Assembly (NCBI RefSeq): GCF_002900365.1
Contig: NZ_CP025979.1
Span: forward strand, 3,720,001-3,784,000
Length of the DNA stretch: 64,000 nt
Direction of reading: 5' to 3'
DNA from: Escherichia marmotae
Lineage (GTDB): Bacteria; Pseudomonadota; Gammaproteobacteria; Enterobacterales; Enterobacteriaceae
Shown here: positions 28,979 to 38,270 of the stretch, in pieces
Layout of the letters: every line of letters begins with the position of its first letter
Numbering within the stretch: the first letter of the stretch is position 1
The notes under the pieces: generated by a model
Seen by the model: only the letters and a program-made list of their open reading frames with translations
Told to the model about the DNA's origin: nothing
Database searches by the model: none
Position numbers and translations under genes: made by a program

Positions 28979-28980
28979 AA

Positions 28981-29295
28981 TCACCAACAAAACTGATAGC
29001 GCAGGAAAAACTGCCATAGCCAGTAGCCGAAGATCGCCAGCGCGGTGGCGTACATAAACCAGCCGCGTTTTTTTCGCCACTGCGTGAACCAAAGAAAAGG
29101 GAAAAACAGCGGCAACGTCATTATCACACCGACATCGCGAGTATCGTCATTTTCCAGATGCTCCAACACATCGCAGATGTTGTTAATCCCGCGTCCATCA
29201 ATCATCCATTCTTTGTCCAGCGTGGACAGTATCAGAATCCAGAGAACAGATACGAAGAACCAAATGCAGCATAAAATAAACTGATGTGCACTCAT
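28981..29295 (-). CDS. yjeO: YjeO, small inner-membrane protein
   Basis: The protein is 104 residues, as in K-12. It has a hydrophobic N-terminus (about 6-24) and a C-terminal pair of membrane segments (around 60-97), with a charged middle. No known domain or motif; function unknown. Its ATG overlaps the yjeN stop by 4 bp (ATGA), so it is translationally coupled to yjeN. Convergent with mscM. Confidence 0.88.
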   Translation of the reverse strand: MSAHQFILCCIWFFVSVLWILILSTLDKEWMIDGRGINNICDVLEHLENDDTRDVGVIMTLPLFFPFLWFTQWRKKRGWFMYATALAIFGYWLWQFFLRYQFCW

Positions 29296-29609
29296 GACGT
29301 TTCAACCGACAGTTTCATTTCGCTAAAACGCATTCTGAACAAATCACCGTATCCGACCAATTCGCCACGAAAAACCAGGAACCTGATAAGGTAAGCGCAA
29401 TAAATATCCGACAGGTTTCGCCACCGATTCCGGTCTCGATCTTTAAGGGTATTAATGGTATTGCCGACCACCATCGCTATTTTACGGGTGTGGCAGGCAT
29501 CGAAAAAAGAGAGAATAGTCTGCTCTATTTCCGCTACATCCCCAGCAGAAAATTGCAGTGCTCTGACTTGATCTTCGGTTATCAGCGGGCCCCGCCCCGT
29601 GCCATCCAT
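29292..29609 (-). CDS. yjeN: YjeN, small uncharacterised protein
   Basis: ATG 29609 (MDGTGRGPLI), preceded by AAGGAAG, gives 105 residues; an in-frame extension to 29669 has no ribosome-binding site. No signal peptide, membrane helix or recognised catalytic motif. It overlaps yjeO by 4 bp. K-12 YjeN is about the same length, and the sequences differ at many positions near the C-terminus. Function unknown. Confidence 0.85.
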   Translation of the reverse strand: MDGTGRGPLITEDQVRALQFSAGDVAEIEQTILSFFDACHTRKIAMVVGNTINTLKDRDRNRWRNLSDIYCAYLIRFLVFRGELVGYGDLFRMRFSEMKLSVETS

Positions 29610-29669
29610 GACATCTTCCTTTTCAGACAACTCATCGCCGGGCTGGCGATGAGTTGTTATTGCATACAA

Positions 29670-31172
29670 TCAATCTAAGGTTAACTCAGGCTTATTCGCC
29701 ATGCGGCCGCAATAGTTCTGGTAAATCGCCATTGCTAACAGCGAGAAGAAGACAGGGCCGCCAATCATCCACAATGTGCTATCCCAGTCTCCGGCTTCGA
29801 CTACTGGCTGGATGATGGTAAAGACGTTAGCAAACGTCACCACCAATACGACAACCACTGTGGCAATCATTGCTGACATGTGCGTTTTGAAAATAACAAA
29901 CGGTCTGTCGAGATCCTGACGCGCTTTAAAGAACGGGAATGCCAGGGCAAGGAACAGATACGGAATGGTCATGGAGACATTCGCCATCAGCGTCAGCTTG
30001 TTAAAGAACGCCGATGCGGTGCCGCCGCCAAACGAAACCAGCAGGATGAAGACAGTAACCAACCCGCACTGCATCCACATCGCAATAGACGGCATTCCCA
30101 TCGCGTTCAGACGCGTCATTGGTTCCGGCCACAATGCTTTCGGCGTCCCCTGGATGATTGCTTTCAACGGCGAGTAGCAAAGCGTAAAGAACGCCCCCGT
30201 GTAAGCGAGGAACATCGAAAGTCCGGTAATACGCGCAAACCATACCCCCAGCGACAATGATGCTTCGGGCGACAAATGCAGTGCATTACCCAGCGTCATC
30301 CCAAGGCTCTTCATCAGTACATAAGTAATATTGCCAAGGTTAACCGAACCATTACTTAATACCTGCTGCCAGTTAGTGCTGACGCCCCATAAGAATATTG
30401 CCAGGGAATAACCAATCGAAATAACAATAGCGGCAAAAACAATACCTTTAGCAAAATTCTTTTCAGGATTTTCCGTTTTATCAACCAGACCGCCAACAGC
30501 TTCAATTCCACCGTAAGCGAAAATAGCAAATACGACAAAAGATAACATCGCCAGACCGGACTGATATCCCGGATTTGGAGATACCACAAAATTAATATCC
30601 TGTGCGAAATGACCACCATTTAATAACAAAATAGCAACGCTCACTAACAGTAATACTAAATTAAGACACATTACTGCTATACCACCTACCGCAGTAATAC
30701 GGGCTATTTTATTAATCCCTTTTGAGGCGACGACGGTAACCAGAACCATCCATGCGACAGCCAACAGACCAACAACCTGCGTAGGCTCCAGCCCGGCAAT
30801 ACTCCAGTGCTGAGTCATGTCGCTACCATAGAGGAATGTTGAGAACGGCACCCAAACTTTAGCGGAAGTACTCACCATCCAGATGATATAAGAGGAAAAC
30901 CACATAAAGGTGCCGATGAAAGCAAAACGTGGCCCAACGCTATTATTCATCCAGGAATAGATACCGCCCTCTTCTTTGCGATAGGCCGCCCCCATTTCAG
31001 CCATCATTAAGGCGAATGGAATAAAGAATAATAATGCAGAAAATATATAAAATGGAATCGCACTATAACCCATTAAATAATAAGCCGATGGGCTATTCGC
31101 AAAACCGAATACTGAAGTAAAGATCATCAATATGAGCCCAATTAGACTCATCTTTTTTATCGTGTGAGGCAT
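29670..31172 (-). CDS. yjeM: YjeM, APC-family amino-acid transporter
   Basis: ATG 31172 (MPHTIKKMSL), after an AAGGA site, gives 500 residues with about 12 membrane helices. The early helix has the APC-type IGLILMIFTSVFGFAN segment. It belongs to the basic amino acid/polyamine antiporter-like branch of the APC superfamily; the substrate is not established. The C-terminus reads NKPELTLD rather than the K-12 ending. Transcribed alone on the minus strand; epmA lies upstream behind a terminator. Confidence 0.92.
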   Translation of the reverse strand: MPHTIKKMSLIGLILMIFTSVFGFANSPSAYYLMGYSAIPFYIFSALLFFIPFALMMAEMGAAYRKEEGGIYSWMNNSVGPRFAFIGTFMWFSSYIIWMVSTSAKVWVPFSTFLYGSDMTQHWSIAGLEPTQVVGLLAVAWMVLVTVVASKGINKIARITAVGGIAVMCLNLVLLLVSVAILLLNGGHFAQDINFVVSPNPGYQSGLAMLSFVVFAIFAYGGIEAVGGLVDKTENPEKNFAKGIVFAAIVISIGYSLAIFLWGVSTNWQQVLSNGSVNLGNITYVLMKSLGMTLGNALHLSPEASLSLGVWFARITGLSMFLAYTGAFFTLCYSPLKAIIQGTPKALWPEPMTRLNAMGMPSIAMWMQCGLVTVFILLVSFGGGTASAFFNKLTLMANVSMTIPYLFLALAFPFFKARQDLDRPFVIFKTHMSAMIATVVVVLVVTFANVFTIIQPVVEAGDWDSTLWMIGGPVFFSLLAMAIYQNYCGRMANKPELTLD

Positions 31173-31334
31173 GGAATCATCCTTCATTTCAGCGCATATA
31201 TTAAACGCGCCAATTAACTGCACTACCCACCGATTGGCAGGCAACAATAAAACTAATACAGAATTGATACCTGGATGATAGCAAACATCCAGTCTTAAAT
31301 TGTGCGCTTTAGCGGAAAAATGAAAACATCTGCT

Positions 31335-31363
31335 ACAGAATGGCGTCAGCTACGCCATTCTGT
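31335..31363 (-). terminator. Terminator of epmA
   Basis: ACAGAATGGCGT (31335-31346) and ACGCCATTCTGT (31352-31363) form a perfect 12-bp stem with a 5-nt loop, 26 bp after the epmA stop on the minus strand. A modest T-rich stretch follows further on. Confidence 0.75.
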
Positions 31364-31389
31364 GTTGCGATTGAGCTAGCTTTTCAGAA

Positions 31390-32367
31390 TTATGCCCGGT
31401 CGACACTAAAGGCAATGACTTCCGCCAGTGTCTCAGCGCCCAATGCCAGCATCACCAGGCGGTCAACACCTAACGCCACGCCGGAACAGTCAGGCATACC
31501 AACTTCCAGGGCGTCAATCAGGTTCTGGTCGATAGGATGTTGTGGTAAACCACGCGCCGCACGTTTACGGTTATCCTGCTCAAAGCGTTGTTGCTGTTCA
31601 CGAGCGTCCGTCAATTCATGGAAACCATTCGCCAGCTCAATACCTTTGTAGTAGACCTCGAAGCGTTCCGCGACCCGATGATCTTCCGTACTAATTTGTG
31701 CCAGTGATGCCTGGCTGGCCGGGAAATGGTACACAAACGTTGGTTTTTCTTTACCAATGTTCGGTTCCACGCCAAAGGTAAACAGCAGTTGCAGCAACGT
31801 GTCGCGGTCTTCTTCGGTGTCTGCAACGTTACTCAAGTCCAGTTTCGCCGCGACTTCTCGCAGTTGCGTTTTGTCAGCAGAAAGCGGGTCTATTTCCAGA
31901 TAACGCAAGAAAGCTTGTTGATAAGAAAGGCTTTCTGCCGCCGGGCAGTCCAGCACCTGTTGCAAGAGGTCGTCCACCTCATTCATCAACCGATACATAT
32001 CATAATGCGGTCGATACCACTCCAGCATAGTGAACTCAGGGTTGTGATAACGTCCCATCTCTTCATTACGGAAGCTGCGGCACAACTGGAATACCGGACC
32101 ACAACCGGCAACCAGCAGGCGTTTCATGTGGTATTCCGGGCTGGTCATTAACCAGAGATTCATCCCCTGCGAGTGCCCGGGGCCTACGAAACGTGTCTCA
32201 AACGGGACCAAATGAATATCGGTTACCGTCGCCTGGCTCATACAAGGCGTCTCCACCTCCAGCACTCCACGATCGGCAAAGAAACGACGGATCTCCGCCA
32301 TAATCGCCGCGCGTTTTAATAAGTTAGGAATGGATGCGCTCGGCTGCCAGGATGCCGTTTCGCTCAT
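31390..32367 (-). CDS. epmA: EF-P beta-lysylation protein EpmA
   Basis: ATG 32367 (MSETASWQPS) gives 325 residues. The protein equals the catalytic domain of class II lysyl-tRNA synthetase, lacking the N-terminal anticodon-binding domain. Motif 2 is seen at about FRNEEMGRYHNPEFTMLEWY, and the motif 3-like LGVDRLVML. EpmA activates (R)-beta-lysine and attaches it to Lys34 of EF-P. A true paralogue, LysU, is in this window at 60289. Divergent from frdA. Confidence 0.97.
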   Translation of the reverse strand: MSETASWQPSASIPNLLKRAAIMAEIRRFFADRGVLEVETPCMSQATVTDIHLVPFETRFVGPGHSQGMNLWLMTSPEYHMKRLLVAGCGPVFQLCRSFRNEEMGRYHNPEFTMLEWYRPHYDMYRLMNEVDDLLQQVLDCPAAESLSYQQAFLRYLEIDPLSADKTQLREVAAKLDLSNVADTEEDRDTLLQLLFTFGVEPNIGKEKPTFVYHFPASQASLAQISTEDHRVAERFEVYYKGIELANGFHELTDAREQQQRFEQDNRKRAARGLPQHPIDQNLIDALEVGMPDCSGVALGVDRLVMLALGAETLAEVIAFSVDRA

Positions 32368-32691
32368 AGTAAAATCTCCAGTTTTTGACAAGGGCACGAA
32401 GTCTACTCGCAACGCGACGGCGAGACAAATTTTACGCAGAAATCAATCAACGGTGGGCAGTGACTAAAAAAACCGCAATATGATGGTTTAGTAATTAAAT
32501 TAATCATCTTCAGTGATAATTTAGCCTCCCGGCACGCTAAAAAAATCGATCTCGTCAAATTTCAGACTTATCCATCAGACTATACTGTTGTACCTATAAA
32601 GGAGCAGTGGAATAGCGTTCGCAGACCGTAGCTTTCAGACACTTACCCTGAAGTACGGTGCTGCGGGATAAAAACAATCTGGAGGAATGTC
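32368..32691 (+). promoter_or_regulatory. epmA-frdA intergenic region with the FNR-dependent frd promoter
   Basis: An FNR site, TCGAT-CTCG-TCAAA, spans 32546-32559. It sits near -41 relative to the start predicted from -10 TATACT (32581-32586), the class II arrangement of the anaerobically induced frd promoter. The region also has A/T-rich stretches where NarL could bind, but I could not place those sites. The remainder (32368-32540) holds the epmA upstream sequence and no gene. Confidence 0.75.
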
Positions 32692-34500
32692 GTGCAAACC
32701 TTTCAAGCCGATCTTGCCATTGTAGGTGCCGGTGGCGCGGGATTACGTGCTGCAATTGCTGCCGCGCAGGCAAATCCAAATGCAAAAATCGCACTAATCT
32801 CAAAAGTATACCCGATGCGCAGCCATACCGTTGCCGCAGAAGGGGGCTCCGCCGCTGTCGCGCAGGATCATGACAGCTTCGAATATCACTTTCACGATAC
32901 AGTAGCGGGTGGCGACTGGTTGTGTGAGCAGGATGTCGTGGATTATTTCGTCCACCACTGCCCAACTGAAATGACTCAACTGGAACTGTGGGGATGCCCA
33001 TGGAGCCGTCGCCCGGATGGTAGCGTCAACGTACGTCGCTTCGGCGGTATGAAAATCGAGCGTACCTGGTTCGCCGCCGATAAGACAGGCTTCCATATGC
33101 TGCACACGCTGTTCCAGACCTCTCTGCAATTCCCGCAGATCCAGCGTTTTGATGAACACTTCGTGCTGGATATTCTGGTCGATGATGGTCACGTTCGCGG
33201 CCTGGTGGCAATGAACATGATGGAAGGTACGCTGGTGCAAATCCGTGCTAATGCGGTGGTTATGGCTACCGGCGGCGCGGGTCGCGTATATCGCTACAAC
33301 ACCAACGGCGGCATTGTTACTGGCGACGGTATGGGCATGGCACTGAGCCACGGCGTTCCGCTGCGTGACATGGAATTCGTTCAATATCACCCGACCGGTC
33401 TGCCGGGTTCCGGTATCCTGATGACCGAAGGTTGCCGCGGTGAAGGCGGTATTCTGGTCAACAAAAATGGCTACCGTTATCTGCAAGATTACGGCATGGG
33501 CCCGGAAACTCCGCTGGGCGAGCCGAAAAACAAATATATGGAACTGGGTCCGCGCGACAAAGTTTCTCAGGCCTTCTGGCACGAATGGCGTAAAGGCAAC
33601 ACCATCTCCACACCACGCGGCGATGTGGTATACCTCGACCTGCGTCACCTGGGTGAGAAAAAACTGCACGAACGTCTGCCGTTTATCTGCGAACTGGCAA
33701 AAGCATACGTTGGCGTCGATCCGGTTAAAGAACCGATTCCGGTACGTCCGACCGCGCACTACACCATGGGCGGTATCGAAACCGATCAGAACTGCGAAAC
33801 CCGTATTAAGGGTCTGTTCGCCGTCGGTGAATGTTCCTCTGTAGGTCTGCACGGTGCAAACCGTCTGGGATCCAACTCACTGGCAGAACTGGTGGTCTTC
33901 GGTCGTCTGGCCGGTGAGCAAGCTATGGAGCGCGCATCTACCGCTGGTAATGGCAACGATGCGGCAATCAATGCACAGGCTACTGCCGTTGAACAGCGTC
34001 TGAAAGATCTGGTTAACCAGGACGGCGGCGAAAACTGGGCGAAGATCCGCGACGAAATGGGCATGGCCATGGAAGAAGGCTGCGGTATCTACCGTACGCC
34101 GGAACTGATGCAGAAAACCATCGACAAACTGGCGGAGCTGCAAGAACGCTTCAAGCGCGTGCGCATCACCGACACCTCCAGCGTGTTCAACACCGACCTG
34201 CTCTACACCATCGAGCTGGGCCACGGTCTGAACGTTGCCGAATGTATGGCGCACTCCGCAATGGCGCGTAAAGAGTCTCGCGGCGCGCACCAGCGTCTGG
34301 ACGAAGGTTGCACCGAGCGTGACGACGTCAACTTCCTCAAACACACCCTCGCCTTCCGCGATGCTGATGGCACTACTCGCCTGGAGTACAGCGACGTGAA
34401 GATTACTACGCTGCCGCCAGCTAAACGCGTTTACGGTGGCGAAGCGGATGCAGCCGATAAGGCGGAAGCAGCCAATAAGAAGGAGAAGGCGAATGGCTGA
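32692..34500 (+). CDS. frdA: Fumarate reductase flavoprotein subunit
   Basis: The start is GTG 32692, after GGAGG; 602 residues. The N-terminal FAD-binding fold is [11 protein letters not shown], and H45 in [10 protein letters not shown] is the covalent FAD attachment site. The active-site segments HPTGLPG and RGEGG are present. With FrdB, FrdC and FrdD it reduces fumarate to succinate with menaquinol, the terminal step of anaerobic fumarate respiration. The C-terminal tail is Ala/Lys-rich. Its stop overlaps the frdB start by 8 bp. Confidence 0.98.
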
Positions 34501-35227
34501 GATGAAGAACCTGAAAATCGAGGTGGTGCGCTATAACCCGGAAGTCGATACCGCACCGCATAGCGCATTTTATGAAGTGCCTTATGACGCAACCACCTCA
34601 TTACTGGATGCGCTGGGCTATATCAAAGACAACCTGGCACCGGATCTGAGCTACCGCTGGTCCTGCCGTATGGCGATTTGTGGTTCCTGCGGCATGATGG
34701 TCAACAACGTGCCGAAACTGGCATGTAAAACCTTCCTGCGTGACTACACCGACGGTATGAAGGTTGAAGCGCTAGCTAACTTCCCGATCGAACGCGATCT
34801 GGTCGTCGATATGACCCACTTCATCGAAAGTCTGGAAGCGATCAAACCATACATCATTGGCAACTCCCGCACCGCGGATCAGGGTACTAACATCCAGACC
34901 CCGGCGCAGATGGCGAAGTATCATCAGTTCTCCGGTTGCATCAACTGTGGTCTGTGCTACGCCGCGTGCCCGCAGTTTGGCCTGAACCCAGAGTTCATCG
35001 GTCCGGCTGCCATTACGCTGGCGCATCGTTATAACGAAGATAGCCGCGACCACGGTAAGAAGGAGCGTATGGCGCAGTTGAACAGCCAGAACGGCGTATG
35101 GAGCTGTACTTTCGTGGGCTACTGCTCCGAAGTCTGCCCGAAACACGTCGATCCGGCTGCGGCCATTCAGCAGGGCAAAGTAGAAAGTTCGAAAGACTTT
35201 CTTATCGCGACCCTGAAACCACGCTAA
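34493..35227 (+). CDS. frdB: Fumarate reductase iron-sulfur subunit
   Basis: ATG 34493 ([10 protein letters not shown]) gives 244 residues and overlaps frdA by 8 bp. The plant-type 2Fe-2S domain has C58, C63, C66 and C78 ([10 protein letters not shown]...LAC). The C-terminal part carries the 4Fe-4S and 3Fe-4S motifs, [12 protein letters not shown] and SEVCPK. It carries electrons from menaquinol in FrdCD to the flavin in FrdA. Confidence 0.98.
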
Positions 35228-35237
35228 GGAGTGCAAC

Positions 35238-35633
35238 ATGACGACTAAACGTAAACCGTATGTACGGCCAATGACGTCCACCTGGTGGAAAAAATTGCCG
35301 TTTTATCGCTTTTACATGCTGCGCGAAGGCACGGCGGTTCCGGCTGTGTGGTTCAGCATTGAACTGATTTTCGGGCTGTTTGCCCTGAAAAATGGCCCGG
35401 AAGCCTGGGCGGGATTCGTCGACTTTTTACAAAACCCGGTTATCGTGATCATTAACCTGATCACTCTGGCGGCAGCTCTGCTGCACACCAAAACCTGGTT
35501 TGAACTGGCACCGAAAGCGGCCAATATCATTGTAAAAGACGAAAAAATGGGACCAGAGCCAATTATCAAAAGTCTCTGGGCGGTAACCGTGGTTGCCACC
35601 ATCGTAATCCTGTTTGTAGCCCTGTACTGGTAA
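35238..35633 (+). CDS. frdC: Fumarate reductase membrane anchor subunit C
   Basis: The protein is 131 residues with three membrane helices (around 25-50, 60-85 and 105-128). FrdC and FrdD anchor the complex and bind menaquinone. It is 10 bp after frdB and followed by frdD after 10 bp, in one operon. Confidence 0.98.
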
Positions 35634-35643
35634 GGAGCCTGAG

Positions 35644-36003
35644 ATGATTAATCCAAATCCAAAGCGTTCTGACGAACCGGTATTCTGGGGCCTTTTCGGG
35701 GCCGGTGGTATGTGGAGCGCAATCATTGCACCGGTAATGATCCTGCTGGTCGGCATTATGCTGCCGCTGGGACTGTTTCCGGGTGATGCTCTGAGCTACG
35801 AACGCGTTCTGGCGTTCGCGCAGAGCTTCATTGGTCGCGTATTCCTGTTCCTGATGATCGTTCTGCCGCTGTGGTGTGGTTTACACCGTATGCACCACGC
35901 GATGCACGATCTGAAAATCCACGTGCCTGCGGGCAAATGGGTTTTCTACGGTCTGGCTGCTATCCTGACAGTTGTCACGCTGATTGGTGTCGTTACAATC
36001 TAA
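35644..36003 (+). CDS. frdD: Fumarate reductase membrane anchor subunit D
   Basis: The protein is 119 residues with three membrane helices. The CGLHRMHHAMHDLKIH segment provides histidines in the quinone region. The last 30 bp contain the whole ampC promoter, and the operon ends in the ampC attenuator. Confidence 0.98.
   Translation: MINPNPKRSDEPVFWGLFGAGGMWSAIIAPVMILLVGIMLPLGLFPGDALSYERVLAFAQSFIGRVFLFLMIVLPLWCGLHRMHHAMHDLKIHVPAGKWVFYGLAAILTVVTLIGVVTI
35972..35999 (+). promoter_or_regulatory. ampC promoter inside the end of frdD
   Basis: -35 TTGTCA (35972-35977) and -10 TACAAT (35994-35999) are 16 bp apart, the wild-type low-activity configuration. None of the well-known hyperproducer changes (T to A giving TTGACA, or a 17-18-bp spacer) is present, so weak constitutive expression is predicted. 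Confidence 0.88.
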
Positions 36004-36023
36004 CGCATCGCCAATGTAAATCC

Positions 36024-36047
36024 GGCCCGCCTATGGCGGGCCGTTTT
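36024..36047 (+). terminator. frd terminator / ampC attenuator
   Basis: GGCCCGCC (36024-36031) and GGCGGGCC (36035-36042), with a 3-nt loop, are followed by GTTTT. This hairpin ends frd transcription and attenuates the ampC leader 19 bp before the ampC ATG. It matches the K-12 attenuator as I remember it. Confidence 0.9.
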
Positions 36048-36065
36048 GTATGGGAACCAGACCTT

Positions 36066-37199
36066 ATGCTCAAAATGACGCTCTGCGCCTTACTGATTAC
36101 CGCCTCTTGCTCCGCACTTGCCGCCCCCCAACAGCTCAACGATATTGTGCATCGCACAATGACTCCGCTTATAGAACAACAAAAAATCCCGGGCATGGCC
36201 GTTGCAGTGATTTATCAGGGCAAACCTTATTACTTTACCTGGGGCTATGCGGACGTAGATAAAAAGCAGCCCGTCACGCAACAAACGTTGTTTGAGTTAG
36301 GCTCGGTCAGCAAAACATTTACGGGCGTACTTGGTGGCGACACTATTGCTCGAGGGGAAATAAATCTAAGCGATCCCGTCACAAAATACTGGCCTGAACT
36401 TACCGCTAAACAGTGGAACGGGATCACGCTATTACATCTCGCAACCTACACCGCTGGCGGCCTGCCATTGCAAGTGCCGGATGACGTTAAATCCTCAAGC
36501 GACTTGCTGCGCTTCTATCAAAACTGGCAGCCTGACTGGACGCCAGGAACACAACGTCTGTATGCCAACTCCAGTATCGGTTTATTCGGCTCGCTAGCTG
36601 TGAAGCCGTCTGGTTTGAGCTTTGAACAGGCAATGGATACCCGTGTCTTCCAGCCACTCAAACTCACCCATACGTGGATTAATGTGCCGCCTGCAGAAGA
36701 AAAGAATTACGCCTGGGGATATCGCGAAGGTAAGGCGGTGCATGTTTCGCCAGGGGCGTTAGATGCTGAAGCTTACGGTGTGAAATCGACGATTGAAGAC
36801 ATGGCCCGCTGGCTACAAAGCAATATAGATCCTCGTAATATCAACGACAAAACACTTCAGCAAGGTATCCAACTGGCGCAATCTCGCTACTGGAAAATTG
36901 GCGATATGTATCAAGGCCTGGGCTGGGAAATGCTGGACTGGCCGGTAAATCCTGACAGCATCATTAATGGCAGCGACAATAAAATTGCACTGGCAGCACG
37001 ACCAGTAAAAGCGATTACGCCCCCTGCTCCTGCTGTGCGCACATCATGGGTACATAAAACAGGGGCGACCGGCGGATTTGGTAGCTATGTCGCATTTATC
37101 CCAGAAAAAGAGTTGGGTATTGTGATGCTGGCTAACAAAAACTATCCAAACCCGGTGAGAGTCGCCGCCGCCTGGCAGATTCTCAACGCTTTGCAATAA
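36066..37199 (+). CDS. ampC: Class C beta-lactamase AmpC
   Basis: ATG 36066 (MLKMTLCALL) gives 377 residues with a signal peptide ending near residue 16-19. The serine beta-lactamase motifs are SVSK (S80 of the precursor, S64 mature), YAN and HKTG. It is the chromosomal class C cephalosporinase of E. coli, with periplasmic activity. It differs from the K-12 protein I remember at over 20 positions scattered along the chain, for example NDIVHRTM, YADVDKKQ and SNIDPRNI. Motif residues are unchanged. Low expression is expected from its promoter and attenuator. A larger frame opening upstream in frdD is not the gene. Confidence 0.97.
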   Translation: MLKMTLCALLITASCSALAAPQQLNDIVHRTMTPLIEQQKIPGMAVAVIYQGKPYYFTWGYADVDKKQPVTQQTLFELGSVSKTFTGVLGGDTIARGEINLSDPVTKYWPELTAKQWNGITLLHLATYTAGGLPLQVPDDVKSSSDLLRFYQNWQPDWTPGTQRLYANSSIGLFGSLAVKPSGLSFEQAMDTRVFQPLKLTHTWINVPPAEEKNYAWGYREGKAVHVSPGALDAEAYGVKSTIEDMARWLQSNIDPRNINDKTLQQGIQLAQSRYWKIGDMYQGLGWEMLDWPVNPDSIINGSDNKIALAARPVKAITPPAPAVRTSWVHKTGATGGFGSYVAFIPEKELGIVMLANKNYPNPVRVAAAWQILNALQ

Positions 37200-37209
37200 C
37201 AACGAAGAT

Positions 37210-37231
37210 GGCCCGAATTTACGGGCCTTTT
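37210..37231 (+). terminator. ampC terminator
   Basis: GGCCCG (37210-37215) and CGGGCC (37222-37227) with TTTT following. It lies 11 bp after the ampC stop. Confidence 0.85.
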
Positions 37232-37253
37232 CTCCTCTTTTCCTTGCTGTCAT

Positions 37254-37260
37254 CTACACT
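37254..37260 (+). promoter_or_regulatory. Possible RpoS-type -10 of blc
   Basis: CTACACT at 37254-37260 is one base from the RpoS-preferred CTATACT, and it lies 28 bp before the blc ATG. No clear -35 is seen, as is common for sigma-S promoters. RpoS control of blc is known in E. coli. Confidence 0.4.
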
Positions 37261-37287
37261 TAGAAAAAAACCAGTAAGGAAACATCT

Positions 37288-37821
37288 ATGCGCCTGCTCC
37301 CTCTTGTTGCCGCAGCGACAGCGGCATTTCTTGTCGTTGCCTGTAGTTCACCTACGCCGCCGCGTGGCGTGACCGTAGTGAATAATTTCGACGCTAAGCG
37401 CTATCTTGGCACCTGGTATGAGATTGCCCGTTTTGATCACCGCTTTGAACGCGGACTGGAGAAAGTCACCGCGACATATAGCCTGCGGGATGATGGTGGA
37501 TTGAATGTCATCAACAAAGGCTATAATCCGGACAGGGAGATGTGGCAACAGAGCGAAGGGAAAGCGTACTTTACCGGAGATCCGCATCGCGCAGCGCTGA
37601 AAGTGTCATTCTTTGGCCCTTTCTATGGCGGCTATAACGTCATTGCGCTCGACCGGGAGTATCGCCACGCGCTGGTTTGCGGCCCGGATCGCGACTACCT
37701 GTGGATACTCTCCCGCACGCCAACTATTTCTAGCGAAGTTAAACAGGAGATGCTGGCGGTCGCAACCCGGGAAGGATTTGATGTCAGTAAGTTTATCTGG
37801 GTACAGCAACCCGGCAGTTAA
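37288..37821 (+). CDS. blc: Outer-membrane lipoprotein Blc (lipocalin)
   Basis: The protein is 177 residues. A lipoprotein signal ends in the lipobox VVAC (C19). The lipocalin signature GTWYEIARFDH is at about residues 43-53. Blc binds lysophospholipids at the outer membrane and is induced in stationary phase. Its stop codon overlaps the stop of the convergent gdx (TTAA). Confidence 0.97.
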   Translation: MRLLPLVAAATAAFLVVACSSPTPPRGVTVVNNFDAKRYLGTWYEIARFDHRFERGLEKVTATYSLRDDGGLNVINKGYNPDREMWQQSEGKAYFTGDPHRAALKVSFFGPFYGGYNVIALDREYRHALVCGPDRDYLWILSRTPTISSEVKQEMLAVATREGFDVSKFIWVQQPGS

Positions 37822-38135
37822 TGGGTGCTGAGTTTCAGACCAACTATCCCCAGTACGATTAACGCCAGACTCGCCAGGCGCATCGGACTAGCAGACTCAC
37901 CGAGCAGCACAATACCGGTGATCGCCGCCCCGACTGCGCCAATCCCCGTCCAGACAGCATAAGCTGTACCTACCGGTAGCGATTTCATTGCCCAGGCGAG
38001 CAACGCCATACTGACAATCATCGCCGTCACGGTAATTACGCTTGGCGTCAGACGACTAAAACCGTGGGTGTATTTCAGGCCTACCGCCCAGACGACTTCC
38101 AGCAAACCAGCAATAAACAGGATAATCCAGGACAT
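37818..38135 (-). CDS. gdx: Guanidinium exporter Gdx (formerly SugE)
   Basis: ATG 38135 (MSWIILFIAG) gives 105 residues with four membrane helices and the SMR-family E13 in the first helix (AGLLEVVWA). SMR proteins of this subtype export guanidinium in exchange for protons. A guanidine-II riboswitch lies just upstream in the leader, consistent with that role. The stop codon overlaps that of blc on the other strand. Confidence 0.97.
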   Translation of the reverse strand: MSWIILFIAGLLEVVWAVGLKYTHGFSRLTPSVITVTAMIVSMALLAWAMKSLPVGTAYAVWTGIGAVGAAITGIVLLGESASPMRLASLALIVLGIVGLKLSTH

Positions 38136-38149
38136 ATAATACTCCGGAG

Positions 38150-38200
38150 AAATGGGGCCGTCCCCGGTGAAACGATGCGTTTGCGGGTCGTCCCGCAAAG
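38150..38200 (-). ncRNA. Guanidine-II (mini-ykkC) riboswitch
   Basis: On the minus strand two adjacent hairpins have the diagnostic ACGR tetraloops. P1 is TTTGCGGG-ACGA-CCCGCAAA (38180-38199) and P2 is GGGG-ACGG-CCCC (38154-38165), 14 nt apart and 11 nt ahead of the CCGGAG ribosome-binding site. In guanidine-II riboswitches ligand binding stabilises the paired loops and exposes the ribosome-binding site of gdx. Confidence 0.94.
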
Positions 38201-38270
38201 CTGATAGTGAAAGAAGTATTTTGCCGATTTAAGAGGAAATTTCAACGGTTACAGCAGTGATTACCGCCGG

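Noticed and set aside
35871..36065. AmpC starting within frdD
   Set aside because: The frame is open upstream but the signal peptide and spacing fit ATG 36066, and the promoter and attenuator lie before it.
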